Assembly (NCBI RefSeq): GCF_964355755.1
Contig: NC_092671.1
Location: forward strand, 7,761,001 to 7,825,000
Length of the DNA: 64,000 nt
Direction of reading: 5' to 3'
Origin: Antedon mediterranea
Lineage: Eukaryota; Echinodermata; Crinoidea; Comatulida; Antedonidae
The notes beneath the pieces were generated by a model. That model had not been told where the DNA came from, searched no databases, and saw nothing but the letters and a program-made list of their open reading frames with translations. Of this stretch, positions 1 to 11,662 are shown piece after piece. The position numbers were made by a program, and so were the translations under genes. Position 1 is the stretch's first letter, and each line of letters begins with the position of its first letter.

Positions 1-1311
1 GCCAATTAATGATAGTAATTGCAAAATAATAAACTTATTTTAATGCTGTTGTGGTAGGTATAATTTTGTTAGGCTTCTGGTTGTTTGATTGGTAGATGTC
101 TTATCCAGAAAACCCCACAGAAGGTACACATTGGGGTTGTCACTTGCCCTTGTTCCTTTCACAGGAAAGTATCCCCTTATGAGGGTGTCCCCTGAATAAG
201 AATGTCCTAAAGATGGGGTTCTAGGTGTAGCTGGGATTCATAAATTATACAGTTTTATTATTTTTAGCAAAATTAGAACATCCAAAAAACTAAACATATC
301 ATAATTCAAATAAACCGGTAAAGCAGATTTTATATCCAGTCAGTCTACTGAAGAAATTAATTACAAAAAGTTAAGAAAAAAGGTGTTTTTCATTCTGTTT
401 ATCCAGACCAGGAGAAGATACAGGCCAGAAAAAATGGCAATCACAATGCAATATCTATTGGATGTTGGAGCAATTAATTCTAGCTTTTCTCTGACTGCAA
501 ATGGTTGTTTCTTCAAGCTTCTTTGTATAGGATAATGTTCCTTATCAAGAAATGTGAACTTACAATGAACTCTGCTCTACTTTTGAAGAAATATCACTCA
601 AAAATGATGATGTATAGTTACGAATTGTTATTGGTAATGGAGTTTGCTTAGTGTTCTTAGAAATTATTATAGTTTTTATTTTATCTCAGAATTATCTATT
701 TTTCTTAAATTACTTTCATAATAAACCAGGTCATTTATTACTATTTCAGTATGTTTATACTGTATAATGTTAAAAAAAAATAAGAAAAAGGCATATCCGT
801 GGCACCATTTTATGAGGGGAATAAATTTAATGTTGTAGACAAAACCTAGGCTATAAACACTGAATATTTCATTTGCATGGTAAATATTTTAAAACAATTT
901 TTAAATAAAAATAATTTAATAGTTAATCCTTATGCCTAAAAGCACTGAAAAACAGCTGGACAGTATACTCACGCAAAGATGGAGGGTTGGTAGGTACAGT
1001 ATATACCAATATATGATGATGTACTTAAGTAAGGTTAAACAAAATTAAGTTAACATCGTTCACTTTGGATCTACTTCACATAATATAACAGCAAATTGGT
1101 AAATTCCTTGTTTACAATCGTACATTAGCCAGAACAGTTTTTAAAATATGTTTTCGCTTTAGAAAACGAGAAACAACAGTAATTCTGTACACTGCACTTC
1201 GTCTACCACATCTGTTATTTCACACAGCCCGCTGCATATTCATAAAACAAAAACACATTAAAATACGCCCTCTATGTTATAAAGGGGGTTTCCCTATTTT
1301 TAAAAAACAAA
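1..1311. other. Non-coding DNA upstream of HYPK
   Basis: No convincing exon was seen on either strand. The stretch at about 120-245 carries a repeat-like segment with the words GTGTCCCCTGAATAAG and AATGTCCTAAAG. Close relatives occur at 9150-9200, 46695-46800 and 52565-52740, so it is probably a dispersed repeat. The rest is AT-rich. The last 150 bases before the HYPK start are less AT-rich and presumably hold its promoter. Confidence 0.5.
1278..1284 (+). promoter_or_regulatory. TATA-like box before HYPK
   Basis: The word TATAAAG followed by a G-run lies 28 bases before the HYPK start codon. The motif is clear, but the distance would put transcription start almost on the ATG, so it may be a chance match or serve a very short leader. 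HYPK homologues are housekeeping genes and often lack a TATA box. Confidence 0.25.
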
Positions 1312-2561
1312 ATGGCCGACAACGTGGATTCCGCCGTTGAACAAGATTTAGAACAAGATCTTTCTAATGCGGCCCCAAAAGTTAAAAAACACGACAGTGG
1401 TGCGGCTGATCTCGAGAGAGTGACAGACTTTGCAGAAGAAGCTGAAATATCATCCGCCTTAACCGCTGTAAGCATATTTTTACTAGGCCTAGCCTATAGG
1501 GCACGGTTTTACACACACAGTAGAGTAGTCACACAAAGCGAGCGAGTGCCCCCGCGCTTGGCCTACACAGGAAAAACCTCATCACCAGCCTAGCCTATGC
1601 AACTTTTCTTGTCAACATACTTATTTATTATAATGAATATCTAATAACCTTTCTCGGATTCCTTCTCTTCTTAATCGTGTTATTATTTAATTAAGAAAGA
1701 CAATAGGCCTAGCTAGGCCTATATACAGCAGCAGTACTGTAATAATGTATTATCAAGTCCACAACACTACATACTTACAGTATACTATTAGTATTACTAG
1801 GCCTAGCCTAATTTAATAATAATATTTAATAAATAAAGTATCTCCTCCTGTCTGATGATAAATAAGTTTAACTTAATGCTACCCAACATAAGTAACATTC
1901 AGCATTGTTTGTTTTTAAAGGCAGCAATTGCAGCGTTAGATGACAAATTAGCAAAAGAAAAACAGGCAAAAGCAGAAAGGTAAGAATAGATATAATACAG
2001 TAGAATGTATACAACAATATAGAAATGCATAATTTAATTTTTTTTTTTTATTTCCAGCCGAGCGTAATTATTAGATTACATCAGTACATCAAATTTAATA
2101 TTTGTTACTAACAATGTTTATTTAACTTGCAGGGAAAGAGAACTTGCTAAGGTAGTCATAAGAAAAGAAGATGTTGATTTAATAGTAAGTGCTCCATAGT
2201 AATAAAACAAATTATAATATAAATAAAATTGAACAAATAACATAGAATGTCGTGGTTTTTCAATTTTATATTTATGTAATCTTGTAACTTGCAATTTAGC
2301 TATGAAAATTTGTTATGTTGTACAATAAAATATCATGATATAAAAAGTATTACACAGTATATTATAAAAATATCTAAAAATAACTAAAACAAAACACATA
2401 GTATTTGTTATTTATGTTGTAATAATTTTAATAAAAATACCTTTTTTAAAATATTTTCTTACCAGGTACATGAGCTTGAAATTTCCCGTCCTGAAGCAGA
2501 GAAGAGTCTACGAGAACACAAAGGAAATCTAGTGTCATCCCTTATTACGCTCACTAACTGA
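1312..2561 (+). CDS. HYPK: Huntingtin-interacting protein K (HYPK), 4 exons
   Basis: HYPK is a small ribosome-associated cytosolic protein. It binds and modulates the NatA N-terminal acetyltransferase (NAA10/NAA15) and behaves as a chaperone. I assembled exons 1312-1467, 1921-1979, 2133-2184 and 2466-2561, all with GT-AG junctions and a continuous frame, giving 120 residues; the human protein is about the same length. Exon 1 carries the hallmark KKHDSGAADLERVTDFAEE. Exons 2-3 give a charged helix (AKEKQAKAERERELAKV). Exons 3-4 form the C-terminal UBA-like domain, from IRKEDVDLIVHELEISR to the terminal SLITLTN. The ATG has a good context (AAAATGG). Reading exon 1 through its donor gives a spurious extension, so the splice at 1467 is needed. 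A polyadenylation signal AATAAA lies at 2888-2893. It is tail-to-tail with ACADL. Confidence 0.93.
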
Positions 2562-2887
2562 AAACAAAAATCCAAAAATGCATTTCAATTTCTGATGATT
2601 CATATAAAACCAATGAAATGACATTATGGACAATAATGACAGTTTATAAAGTGGTTCCAGTTTCCGATACTTTATGTATTCCACAAAGTTAAATGGTTTA
2701 TACTGTGTATCTGAACTTTTCCAGAAAGATATTTGTTATCTGCAGTTTTGTAGCCCATTGAAATGAATTGTAAGCCTATTCAGCAGTTTACTTTAATAAG
2801 GGAAAGAAGGAATATAGCCTACACAATAGTGATTAAAATCCAATTCATTAGAGCACTCTAGTGAAAATGTGTTATTGTTTTTTCCAT

Positions 2888-2893
2888 AATAAA
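2888..2893 (+). terminator. HYPK polyadenylation signal AATAAA
   Basis: A canonical AATAAA lies about 330 bases after the HYPK stop codon and is followed by T-rich sequence. It would give a 3' UTR of ordinary length. Other A-rich hexamers lie nearby, so this is the best candidate rather than a proven site. Confidence 0.5.
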
Positions 2894-3065
2894 GCAGTTA
2901 TTATTTATACCATATTTATATATTTTATTTCTTTGTATTCCATAATTAAATTAAATAAGCTTTTCAATAGTACTTGTAGTGAGAAGTCCTGATATATTTT
3001 TAAAAGTAAGGAAATACAAAACAATCGCACCGAAAAGCTGTGAACATAAAGAAAACGCTATTTAC

Positions 3066-3365
3066 CTTAGTGTACAGTCTGGTGGTGGATCTTTCTTGTA
3101 TGTTCAAATGTACATTTCCACTAGCAGAAATTAGGATATTTGGAAAGTTGTGTTGTGAACACTTGCTGTAATGTCTTGGTTCTTCTATGACCATTTCCCT
3201 GCAACTAAAACCAACCCTAGACCCCTCTGCAAACCACCTTTAAAATATGTGTAAAAAATTCTTTTTATCAAACCAATGGTATGAATTACGAGATTAGATG
3301 GTAAATACCTTCTTTTCTTGACGATTTCGTTGTTTCTATCACGATCAACTTCTTCAGAAGAATAA
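3066..3365 (-). CDS. Possible two-exon ORF of unknown function
   Basis: Two stretches on the minus strand look like internal exons. The upstream one (3309-3365) is preceded by a TTTTAAG acceptor and followed by GTATTT. The downstream one (3066-3198) is preceded by TTGCAG and followed by GTAAAT. Joined, they stay open in one frame of about 63 residues. The first part is charged (EEVDRDRNNEIVKKRR) and the second runs EMVIEEPRHYSKCSQHNF and on to RLYTK. I do not recognise the protein and found no start or terminal exon. It could be a real small gene between HYPK and ACADL, a pseudogene fragment or chance. Confidence 0.2.
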
Positions 3366-4024
3366 CTTAAAAATATACAGTAGATACCCTTCAAGGATAT
3401 CTGTAATAGGCGTGTCCAAAAGGATGGGGCTATACTGTATTTTCAAACCACATTGTTAGATTAATTTTACTTAATTAAAGTAATTATTTAATTTGTAATG
3501 ACAATAAAAAACAAAAATCCTTATTTACTTTGCATTCTTTATTGCAGAAATAGGTACAGTATGAAGTTGTTATGCTATAGAGGGCAGCAAACTAATAATT
3601 TATTACATCAATTTATGTTTTGTTTATACTTATCTGATTTAATTAAATTGAAATAAATTACAGCTATCCCTATTTATTAAAATAAAATCATTTATATTAT
3701 ATACAGTAACTTTTATCAATTTATTCCTAGAAAATTCATATATAATTTTAATTCAAAGCACTAGAACTTTTTTTCCCAGTGGATATAGTGTTTAAATTTG
3801 TTCCTAACCTAATGTTTTTCCTTCTTAAATAATCAATTTAGTAGGATTTTAAAGACAATAGTTAATTAATTTACTTATAATGAACTATTTTTATTTTAAA
3901 TAAAATTATTTAGTTTAAAATGAAAGTATAAATTCCAATTAAACTGCTGTTCATTAAATCTATCATTTCTAGAGTGAAAAAAAATTATTAAAAAAAACAA
4001 ATTATATATTTTTCACAGATACAA

Positions 4025-7000
4025 TTACTTTCCTGTCACAATCTGTCGAGCTATAAGTTCCTTCATAATCTCATTGCTGCCAGCATAGATAGTTTGTACT
4101 CGAGCATCAGCGAAGGCTCTGGCTATTGGATACTCCCACATGTACCCCCAACCACCGTGCAGTTGTAGGCACTGGGCTGCAACTTTATTCTCCAACTCTG
4201 AACACCTGAAAATGTAATTATTCAGTTAGTATTATATTATTCTCAGAAAGTTCTGTTGAAATTCTTATTCCTCAGGTTTTAATTTAGTGGCATATACTGA
4301 TATTGATAATGAATCCAAATAACCAGATAACCGTAACATTCAACAAATCCTCTACTAAATGTTTCTTTGTGTCGAGCTGCTATAATATAATATATATATA
4401 TATATATATATAATATTATGCTAGCTTCCCCCATTTAAAAAATCCTGGATATACCCCTACCCTTGTAGAGCCCACTCTGAAGAATATAGGCCACTATAAT
4501 GTGCATCAGTTGAGATGTTAACTCTCTATCACAACATGGGACCTAAAACTCTAGACATATCCTTTAAAACATTTGTTTTATTGAATGATATATACACACA
4601 TACCTTACAATATGCATTGTTATATAATATACTATCTAAGGTTGACTCATGTTAGCTTTTTTGTTACGTTTTCTTACCAATACTTTGCCATAGAAGCTGT
4701 CGAAGAATCCAGACGTCCTTCAGAATGCAGTTCAATACACTGATCAACAAAAGCACGTCCAATACAGAGCTCGGTTTTCATTTCGGCTAGCTTGTGTTGA
4801 ACAGTCTGAAATATATATCAAGTAAATCATAACAGTACTGTATTTCTATAAATAATCCAACGTTGTCAAACTATACTGCAGGACATTTTCCAAATGTTCT
4901 GTTGAAGTGAAAATTATTTAAAACGTATTACGTTAATGTATACTGTATGACTCTATGGAGTAAATTCAGTGAAGGTACTGTGAACTCATTTAGAGTTTGC
5001 TTTAAAAACGGGTTACATAAGCTACTGAAATTATCTAGTTATAATAGCCAAAGCATGATGTTTGTTACGAATAACATTCCCTCATTCATAGTTTCAAGAA
5101 CGGAATTCATGCCAGTTGTAATAGTCTAATTAAAACCACAGTCAATGTACGTCCCTACAATTGCATTAATCCCAAATCATCCTACCTGTAAGTTGGCCAG
5201 CGTCTTTCCAAATGCCTTCCTTTCACGGACGTAATTTCTTGTCTCCTCGAACATAAACTCTGCGTGACCGTTCGCCAGATTGGCTACTGTAAGCCGTTCT
5301 CTTGGCAATTGTTCCATGAGGTAGTAGAATCCTTTATTGACCTCTCCCAATACATTGCTTTGAGGAATACGTACATCTTCAAAAAACAGTTCTGATGTGT
5401 CCTAAAATTAAATTAATCATTTTTTTACATATTATTTTATTATTAAATGTATTATTATATATATATATATATTATATTTAGTATGTCACACTTTTAAAAT
5501 ACCACTACTATTGAAAATATGGATAAAGTTAAAGATGGGGCCTCCATACTACTGGCAGGGGCTGACATTTTTATGTAGTGTATGTAGCCTAATTTTTGTG
5601 AGCTATGTTACAAGGAACCATTGCAAAGTAATGTTACACAGTGTCCCAGAAACACTATTACCTTTGTTTGAAATATTTTTTAACTGAATACAGTACCTTA
5701 ATAATGCAGAGAAAATGTGGTTAATTGTAAATGTATGTATATTTAACTTATTGCAATAAGGTAAAACGAATCCTCCTTCGGTCCTGACAATGGTGTGACT
5801 ATTAGTATGAATGTCCCTGTGTCTTTTTGCTACGACATCCCATCCACACAACTAAAGGTTTGCATCTACCCTTGAATATCCTGCTGCCCGGTGTCTTTTT
5901 ACTGTGACAATTCCAGATCCACATTATTAGTGTGGAGCTGGTTGTGAAATAGAAGTTGCAAGGAAATTAATGAATTATGCCCAGGCCCTCTACCTAGGCC
6001 TAATTCTGAAATTAAACTATTATTTATAAGGACTTACAATAGCCTTCTGGCCTATCTTTTGCAAAATTCGTCCCTTCTGAAATCCTGGCATGTCAGCATC
6101 CACCAGAAATAACGTGATTCCGTGAGCTAGTTTCTTGGCATTTGGATCTGTGATGGCGACGACGATGGCAAGATCACACATGTAACCATTCGTTATGAAC
6201 ACCTTGATATCAAATACTGGTAGTTAATAGTTAATAATAAGTTCTACGTTTAAGTAACTTTTATTTAAGATGTCCCCGAAAAACATAAAAAAATAAAGAT
6301 TAATTAAATCATCAATAACGTTTTGTAGTTTTAATAAGTTAATCACTTCCGTAGAAAAAAAAAATGTTTTCCCTTATAAAATGACAAAATAAAGTGTTAA
6401 ATTCAAGTTGACTCCATAATTGTATATTTTGTGTGGTAATAAGTGATAATGATGTACTACACATAATTCATGACGATTGCAAAACAATTATTAACTACGT
6501 GTCACAGCACCCTCTATAACAGGTTGTCCATCTATACTTGTTCCCATTGGTAACCAACAGGATTGAGATAAAGCACTTGAATATCACTATTACTCGCAAT
6601 ATTGGTCAGATGTTTCCCCTACTCTGACGTAATTTGTACTTTATACTAAGTACATTGAGATTACATAACACCCTGATGCAAAGCTACTCCACAGTAGAAC
6701 AATTACAGTATTCTCAGTATATGGCGCAAACTTCAGAGTTTGATTGAATGCAATGTTGAATTTTACAGGATAGAAAATAAAAACTCAAACTAACCTTACT
6801 ACCATTCAAAATCCAGTCATCACCATCTTTTTTTGCAATTGTTTTTATTCCTTGAAGATCACTGTAAAAAAAACCCCAAAACGTGAGGCCTAGCTTGTAG
6901 TTACCTTACTGCTAGTTCAATAGATTTTTACATTTATTTTAATGAATATATACAAAAATTCTATCAATTGAGTAGTAAGAATAATAAACCATTTCCGAGG

Positions 7001-9588
7001 AATATATCTTCAACATGTATCTTCAAATAGAACAATTCAATGGTTTAGTAACAACATTACACCATGTTGAATCCACGGAGCTATAAATTATATAATTTAT
7101 AGGTCTATGTCGAAACCACCAGCAATATTTTTATTCTTTGATTTATAGAGAAACTATGAATAACTTGGTTCCGACGCATTAAAGTTAGCGATAAATGTGT
7201 CCATCAAACCAACTTATCACTATAATAGATGCAACGCAAGCGAGTTGACCAATCACAAGCTACTGTTCAAATAATCCATGAGCTTGTGATGGTCAAATCA
7301 CTTACGTTGCATTACGTCCAAGTATAAGTATGCACAGCCAACTGCAGTAATAAAATTAGACTTTAGATATTTAAATAATTTACTATTTCTTTAAAAAAAA
7401 ATTAATATCTAATATAAAAAATATCTAATATCTAAAAAAATATATATGAGAATTTTACCTTCCGGCAGATGGTTCCGTCATTCCAATTGCCGTGATTATC
7501 TTTCCGGATACTGTTCCTGGAATGTATCTCTCAATTTGCTCCTTGGATCCGTAGTTTACAAGGTAATGAATGTTAACATCATTGTGAATGGGAAAACTAG
7601 GTCCTGGAAAATTTGCATACACTCTAACAAAAATAATATCAGTTAATTATACTATACAACTGTACACACTTTTTACTCGGGGTACCCGAGTCTAGGACTT
7701 ACTCATTTTCTCCTCCTCTTCCTCCATCTGGACACTATTGAGTAAAAAGTGCGATTTTTAAAGTACTACTCCTCCCTTATTAGTTGTAGTATTGAGCTGG
7801 GATTTGGCATGAATATACTACAGGGACATGTCCTCAAATCTATAGAGCCGGATTTTTAAATTTCAAACCGGATGCAGCCATATGACGTCTCGAAGATGGT
7901 ACCATATAGCCGTATTTGGTAGGTTATTGATGTGTATGTGACGTCACATCCCGTCTTATGACGTCATTACAGCTTCATTTGCTGTACCCCAAGTATCGCA
8001 CAATCGTGCTTTTTTGTTAATTAATTTGTTTAATTAAGAAGCCACAATGTGTGACACACCACACAGCGTAAGGTAGTTATATGCGGCTTCTTGGCGTAGT
8101 GGTTATCACGTTTGCTTAACACGCAGAAGGTACCTGGTTCGAGCCCGGGCGAAACTTTTTTTTTAAATTTTATGGTGAAAAGTACTGTATATGCAATATG
8201 ATAATTATACACAGTATATCTTATTTTTATTATTTTTTTAAATAACTATTTTGTGTAATCGGTAATTATCACTTTTACACATGTTTCTTTTGCTTTGTGC
8301 TTATTACACCATATTTATTCTGTAATGTAAATGGATTAAAATACTTTGTGTAACCCACATTTTTAGTGCAAGAGGTTTCGTAGTGTAGTGGTTGTCAAGT
8401 CTGCTTAACAACACGCAGAAGGTCCCGGTTGTTCGAGCCCTGGCGAAACCTATTTTTCTTTAACTTTATGGTGAAATATACTGTATACGTAATATGATAT
8501 AGAGTATATCTCGTTTTATTACTCGGGGTACCTGAGTCTAGGACTCTCTCATCTTTTCCTCTTCTTCTACCATCCAGACACTATTGAGCAAAAAGTGCGA
8601 TTTATAAAGTACTACTCCTCCCTTATTCGTTGTAGTATTGAGCTCGGATTTAGCATGAATATACTACAGGGACATGTCCTCAAAGCTATAGAGCCGGATT
8701 TTTTAATTTCAAACCGGATGCAGCCATATCACGTCTCAAAGATGGTACCGTATAGCCGTATTTGGTAGCACGGTTATTGATGTGTATGTGACGTTACATC
8801 CGGTCTTATGACGTCATTACAGCTTCTTTCGCTGTACCCCGAGTATTGCACATTCGTGCTTGTTGATACTTATTAAGCAAGTTTCTCTACTCAAAATTTT
8901 AATCATTACAGACATTTTATTTTAGTTTTATATACCCGGATTGTAAACGCTTAAGTATGGTTTTTTTTGTCAACCAGCACTATTTAGGAGAGTCTGTTTA
9001 TAGTGACATTTTTATTGCTTTTTGATAATCCCCCAGAATGATGTCCTGGGTTTTTGTATTGTTATCCATCATGTATACTTTATTTTTTTATGTGTGTTAA
9101 TTTATGTTTTCTGGAAAATAAATGAATATTTCTCATTTTTGTCATGGCTTGAAAGTGTCCCCTGAATAAGAGTGTCCCAAAGAACAGAATGACTGTATCA
9201 TATCTAATATTATCAAACTTACTGTTCTTCTAAGACAACATTTGATGAAACATAATCCCCTCCGACGCCACCAAGCTCTTCCGGGACGTCGACTCCGAGG
9301 ATTCCCATTTCTCCAGCTCGTTCCCACACCCAGCGATCAACATAACCTTGCTTTTCCCACCTAAAACAGGATTTAAAGTTAATTTATAAAGTTGTGAAAA
9401 ACATGTAAATAGTGTGTAATCTTTTTACGATCTCCGATACTCACTCATCTTGATGTGGTGATATCTCATCCTTAAAGAACTTCCTGACACTTTCACGGAA
9501 CATATCATGATCAGGAGTCATTATCTTACGTGTACCAATGTCTGTTAGTCTTTCCGCCTGGCCAATTTCTGGACGGGCACAGAATGAC
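4025..9588 (-). CDS. ACADL: Long-chain acyl-CoA dehydrogenase, mitochondrial (5' exon missing)
   Basis: This FAD enzyme of the mitochondrial matrix catalyses the first step of beta-oxidation of long-chain acyl-CoAs and passes electrons to ETF. Eight minus-strand exons join in frame: 9445-9588, 9223-9360, 7459-7623, 6795-6861, 6038-6202, 5186-5401, 4678-4805 and 4025-4205 (stop at 4025-4027), about 401 residues. Landmarks in order are ERLTDIGTRKI, EELGGVGGDY, the flavin-site AIGMTEPSAGSDLQG, WILNGSKVFITNGY, DTSELFFEDVRIP, RNYVRERKAFGKT, CLQLHGGWGYMWEYP and the end NEIMKELIARQIVTGK. The helix-G glutamate that serves as catalytic base in LCAD is present in LPRERL. At the site of the MCAD catalytic glutamate the sequence reads YAGS, where vertebrate LCAD has glycine. 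The mitochondrial-targeting exon 1 was not found upstream of 9588. An AATAAA on the minus strand about 130 bases past the stop may end the transcript. Confidence 0.95.
4389..4412. repeat. (TA)n microsatellite
   Basis: A short TA dinucleotide run lies in the last ACADL intron. A similar run is at about 5455-5470 in another intron of the same gene. Confidence 0.8.
7233..7322. mobile_element. MITE-like inverted repeat in ACADL intron
   Basis: The left arm contains GCAACGCAAGCGAGTTGACC and CAATCACAAGC. The right arm carries the inverted version, GCTTGTGATGG and CTTACGTTGCATTACGTCC. The same words make up the palindromic elements at 15.0-15.4 kb, so this is probably a shorter or decayed copy of that family. 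It has no coding capacity. The exact ends and target-site duplication are unclear. Confidence 0.55.
7677..8012 (+). repeat. Body repeat of tRNA-derived element, copy 1
   Basis: This roughly 335-bp block starts at CTCGGGGTACCCGAGTCTAG and runs to TCGTGCTT. It recurs at 8521-8860 with about 90 percent identity by eye. Shared words include AAGTACTACTCCTCCCTTAT, ATACTACAGGGACATGTCC and TATGACGTCATTACAGCTTC. It has no ORF. It appears to be the 3' body of a composite repeat whose head is the tRNA-like sequence described separately. Confidence 0.75.
8085..8156 (+). pseudogene. tRNA-Val(AAC)-like sequence 1
   Basis: The sequence has a good A box (TGGCGTAGTGG), an anticodon loop TTAACAC that would read AAC (valine), a base-paired anticodon arm and a perfect B box (GGTTCGAGCCC). 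It ends directly in a T-run that would stop RNA polymerase III. The acceptor stem (GGCTTCT against CGAAACT) has two mismatches and a wobble, so it is more likely a tRNA-derived repeat head or tRNA pseudogene than a working tRNA. Confidence 0.65.
8374..8450 (+). pseudogene. tRNA-Val(AAC)-like sequence 2
   Basis: This second copy has a perfect acceptor stem (GGTTTCG with CGAAACC) and A box (TAGTGTAGTGG). It has a duplicated AAC in the anticodon loop and three extra bases in the T arm, which would prevent normal folding. The sequence after it (ACTTTATGGTGAAA) matches what follows copy 1, showing that tRNA head and tail were duplicated together. Confidence 0.65.
8521..8860 (+). repeat. Body repeat of tRNA-derived element, copy 2
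   Basis: This copy of the 7677-8012 block lies directly downstream of tRNA-like sequence 2 and its tail, giving the order tRNA head, short tail, body. Differences from copy 1 are scattered substitutions, a small insertion (AGCAC) in the TTTGGTAG stretch and CGAGTA for CAAGTA near the end, as expected for an old duplication. Confidence 0.7.
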
Positions 9589-11401
9589 CTGAACAATTAA
9601 TAAGGTATTAATTAAAATATCATTTTTTTTCCATCAAATAATTATATGGTGATACACAAAGATTGGTTTAAAACAATGTTAAAAAGTTGTACAAGTTAAA
9701 CAGTTTTTTTAGGTTAATCTTTAACTGTTAACATTAATTTGTAGGGTTCAATTCAATATTTGTTAAATACTTGGGAGTATAATATTATAAAATAATAAGA
9801 TCATCCTTATAAAATAAACCGATCACCATAATTAAATATGGTAAATAAAAAAAAAAAAAGATATATAATATAATTAAAAATAATTTATTGTACAGTACAG
9901 TATAAGCAGAATTTATACAGTGAATAAAAATTAAAGGAATATTTTGGTGAATACTGTAGGTAAATAGCCTGCTTAACAAAAATGTTTTTTCCAATTTCAC
10001 TACCCAAGTAAAGTTGAACTATCTGATTATGATAAAACGACATTCCTACAAATTAAATTATAACTGAAATCCAACAATTAAACTATACACTTGCAGTATT
10101 AAATTTTGTGGTTTACAGTTAGACACATTAACTCATTACTATAAAAATCAATAAGATTCAGTTATAACATTTTGAAACCCGACTTTTAAATAATTAAGCA
10201 TGGCGTAAGATCATAAGATAAGACTGGGCTGTACTGACGAACAAATAGGCTGGGTAAATAGGGAGCTATGCCTACCACGAGCCCTTCATTCAGTGAGCAT
10301 ATGAAGCTGTTCGTTATCTAACCTTCATGAAAGACATCAATAAATACATTTACATAGTGATTACACTGTTTTAAATTTGGGCCAATTTCAATGATAAGAT
10401 ATAAAACATATACAGCCATTGGAATGAATTCACTTAAATACTTTAGTTGGTTTTCAACATTGAATGTCTACATTATGTTATTTAGTAGTTCAAAGTACAA
10501 AAATACAAATTCATGTGTATTATGAAAGCTTTATGGAGTAAATTAAAAGTTTCATTAACATAACTTGTACCAATTGAGGTACAAGTTACACAAAATTGTC
10601 TATAGGCCTAGCCTATAGTAATTAGGCCTACAATAATTACATTTTGGTTACAGTTCTAACGTCGGAATGCAAGCTTTTGAGATCCAACATTTGGTCCATT
10701 AAAAATCTAATTAAAAATAGCTCAAATATTATGCACATTTTGTTTAAATTATTTATTTATTCTTTCTTTTGACTGGATTGCATTTTCAGTAACGCAGCTT
10801 TTCAAAATACTGATTGGTTGGATAGTACTAATCTGCGCCGGGATGGGTTTTATGATAAAATGTTAATGTTGTACAAGCTACCATTATAATAATGTTAATT
10901 GTGATATTATTTAATTATACTTTTTTATACATTTTTAATGTAAAAAACTGTCAAAATACTAATTAGGTTTATTCCGAAACTGAAGACCGCCCTCTGTGAT
11001 AAGTAATGTTTTTGTGAAGAAGGTGACGATGTGTTTTAGAATGAAAAGTAATATTTAAACTGATTCTGGAAACTAGAGCATGCTAATAATTGATATAATT
11101 TTTATCACAAAACCCTACCGGTCGAAGATTAGTATGACTAGATTGGTTTGACTGCTTGGTTGCCTTGTTGTAGCATTTATTCTGGCTAGATATCAAATGG
11201 ATGTGGGTTAGGTTACAGTAGACGTAATTAGTGTGCAAGATCTCCAACACTGGGCAGTTGCGTTCCGTCATCTGAACTGAACCATGATGGCATTAACTAT
11301 AAGTTAAAAGATTATCTAGCCTAGACTTTGAGCCTTCATATTCATAGGTTTTTTTAAATAACAAAAGAAATCGGGAATTTCGGTTGAATAAAAGGGTGCA
11401 G
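9589..11401. other. Intergenic DNA beyond the last located ACADL exon
   Basis: This AT-rich stretch has no exon I can support. The missing first exon of ACADL should lie here or further up. I looked on the minus strand for an ATG with a basic, hydroxylated leader and a donor of the right phase and found none convincing. A perfect 11-bp inverted repeat (TAACTTGTACC, 6-base spacer) lies at 10561-10588. Confidence 0.5.
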
Positions 11402-11662
11402 GTCAAGTCGGCCCTAAACCGTCTCGGCCAAAGTCAAGTCGGCCCCACGTCAAGTTGGCCCCAAGTCAACTCGGCCTCACGTCAACTCGGCCAAAAACTA
11501 ATCGGTCAACTCGGCCACAATAAAGTATGGAACGCAAAAAGTGCTTAATATTATTATGATTCTTATTATCCACGCTTTAAAAAAAAATGAAGAAAAAAAA
11601 AAAAATATATAATTAAATAATATATAAAAAAATGAACTCATTGCCGATATGAATATAAGTAC

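Noticed and set aside
8030-8212. Minus-strand ORF containing SPGLEPGTFCVLS
   Set aside because: It is the antisense reading of the tRNA-Val-like sequence, a well-known artefact.
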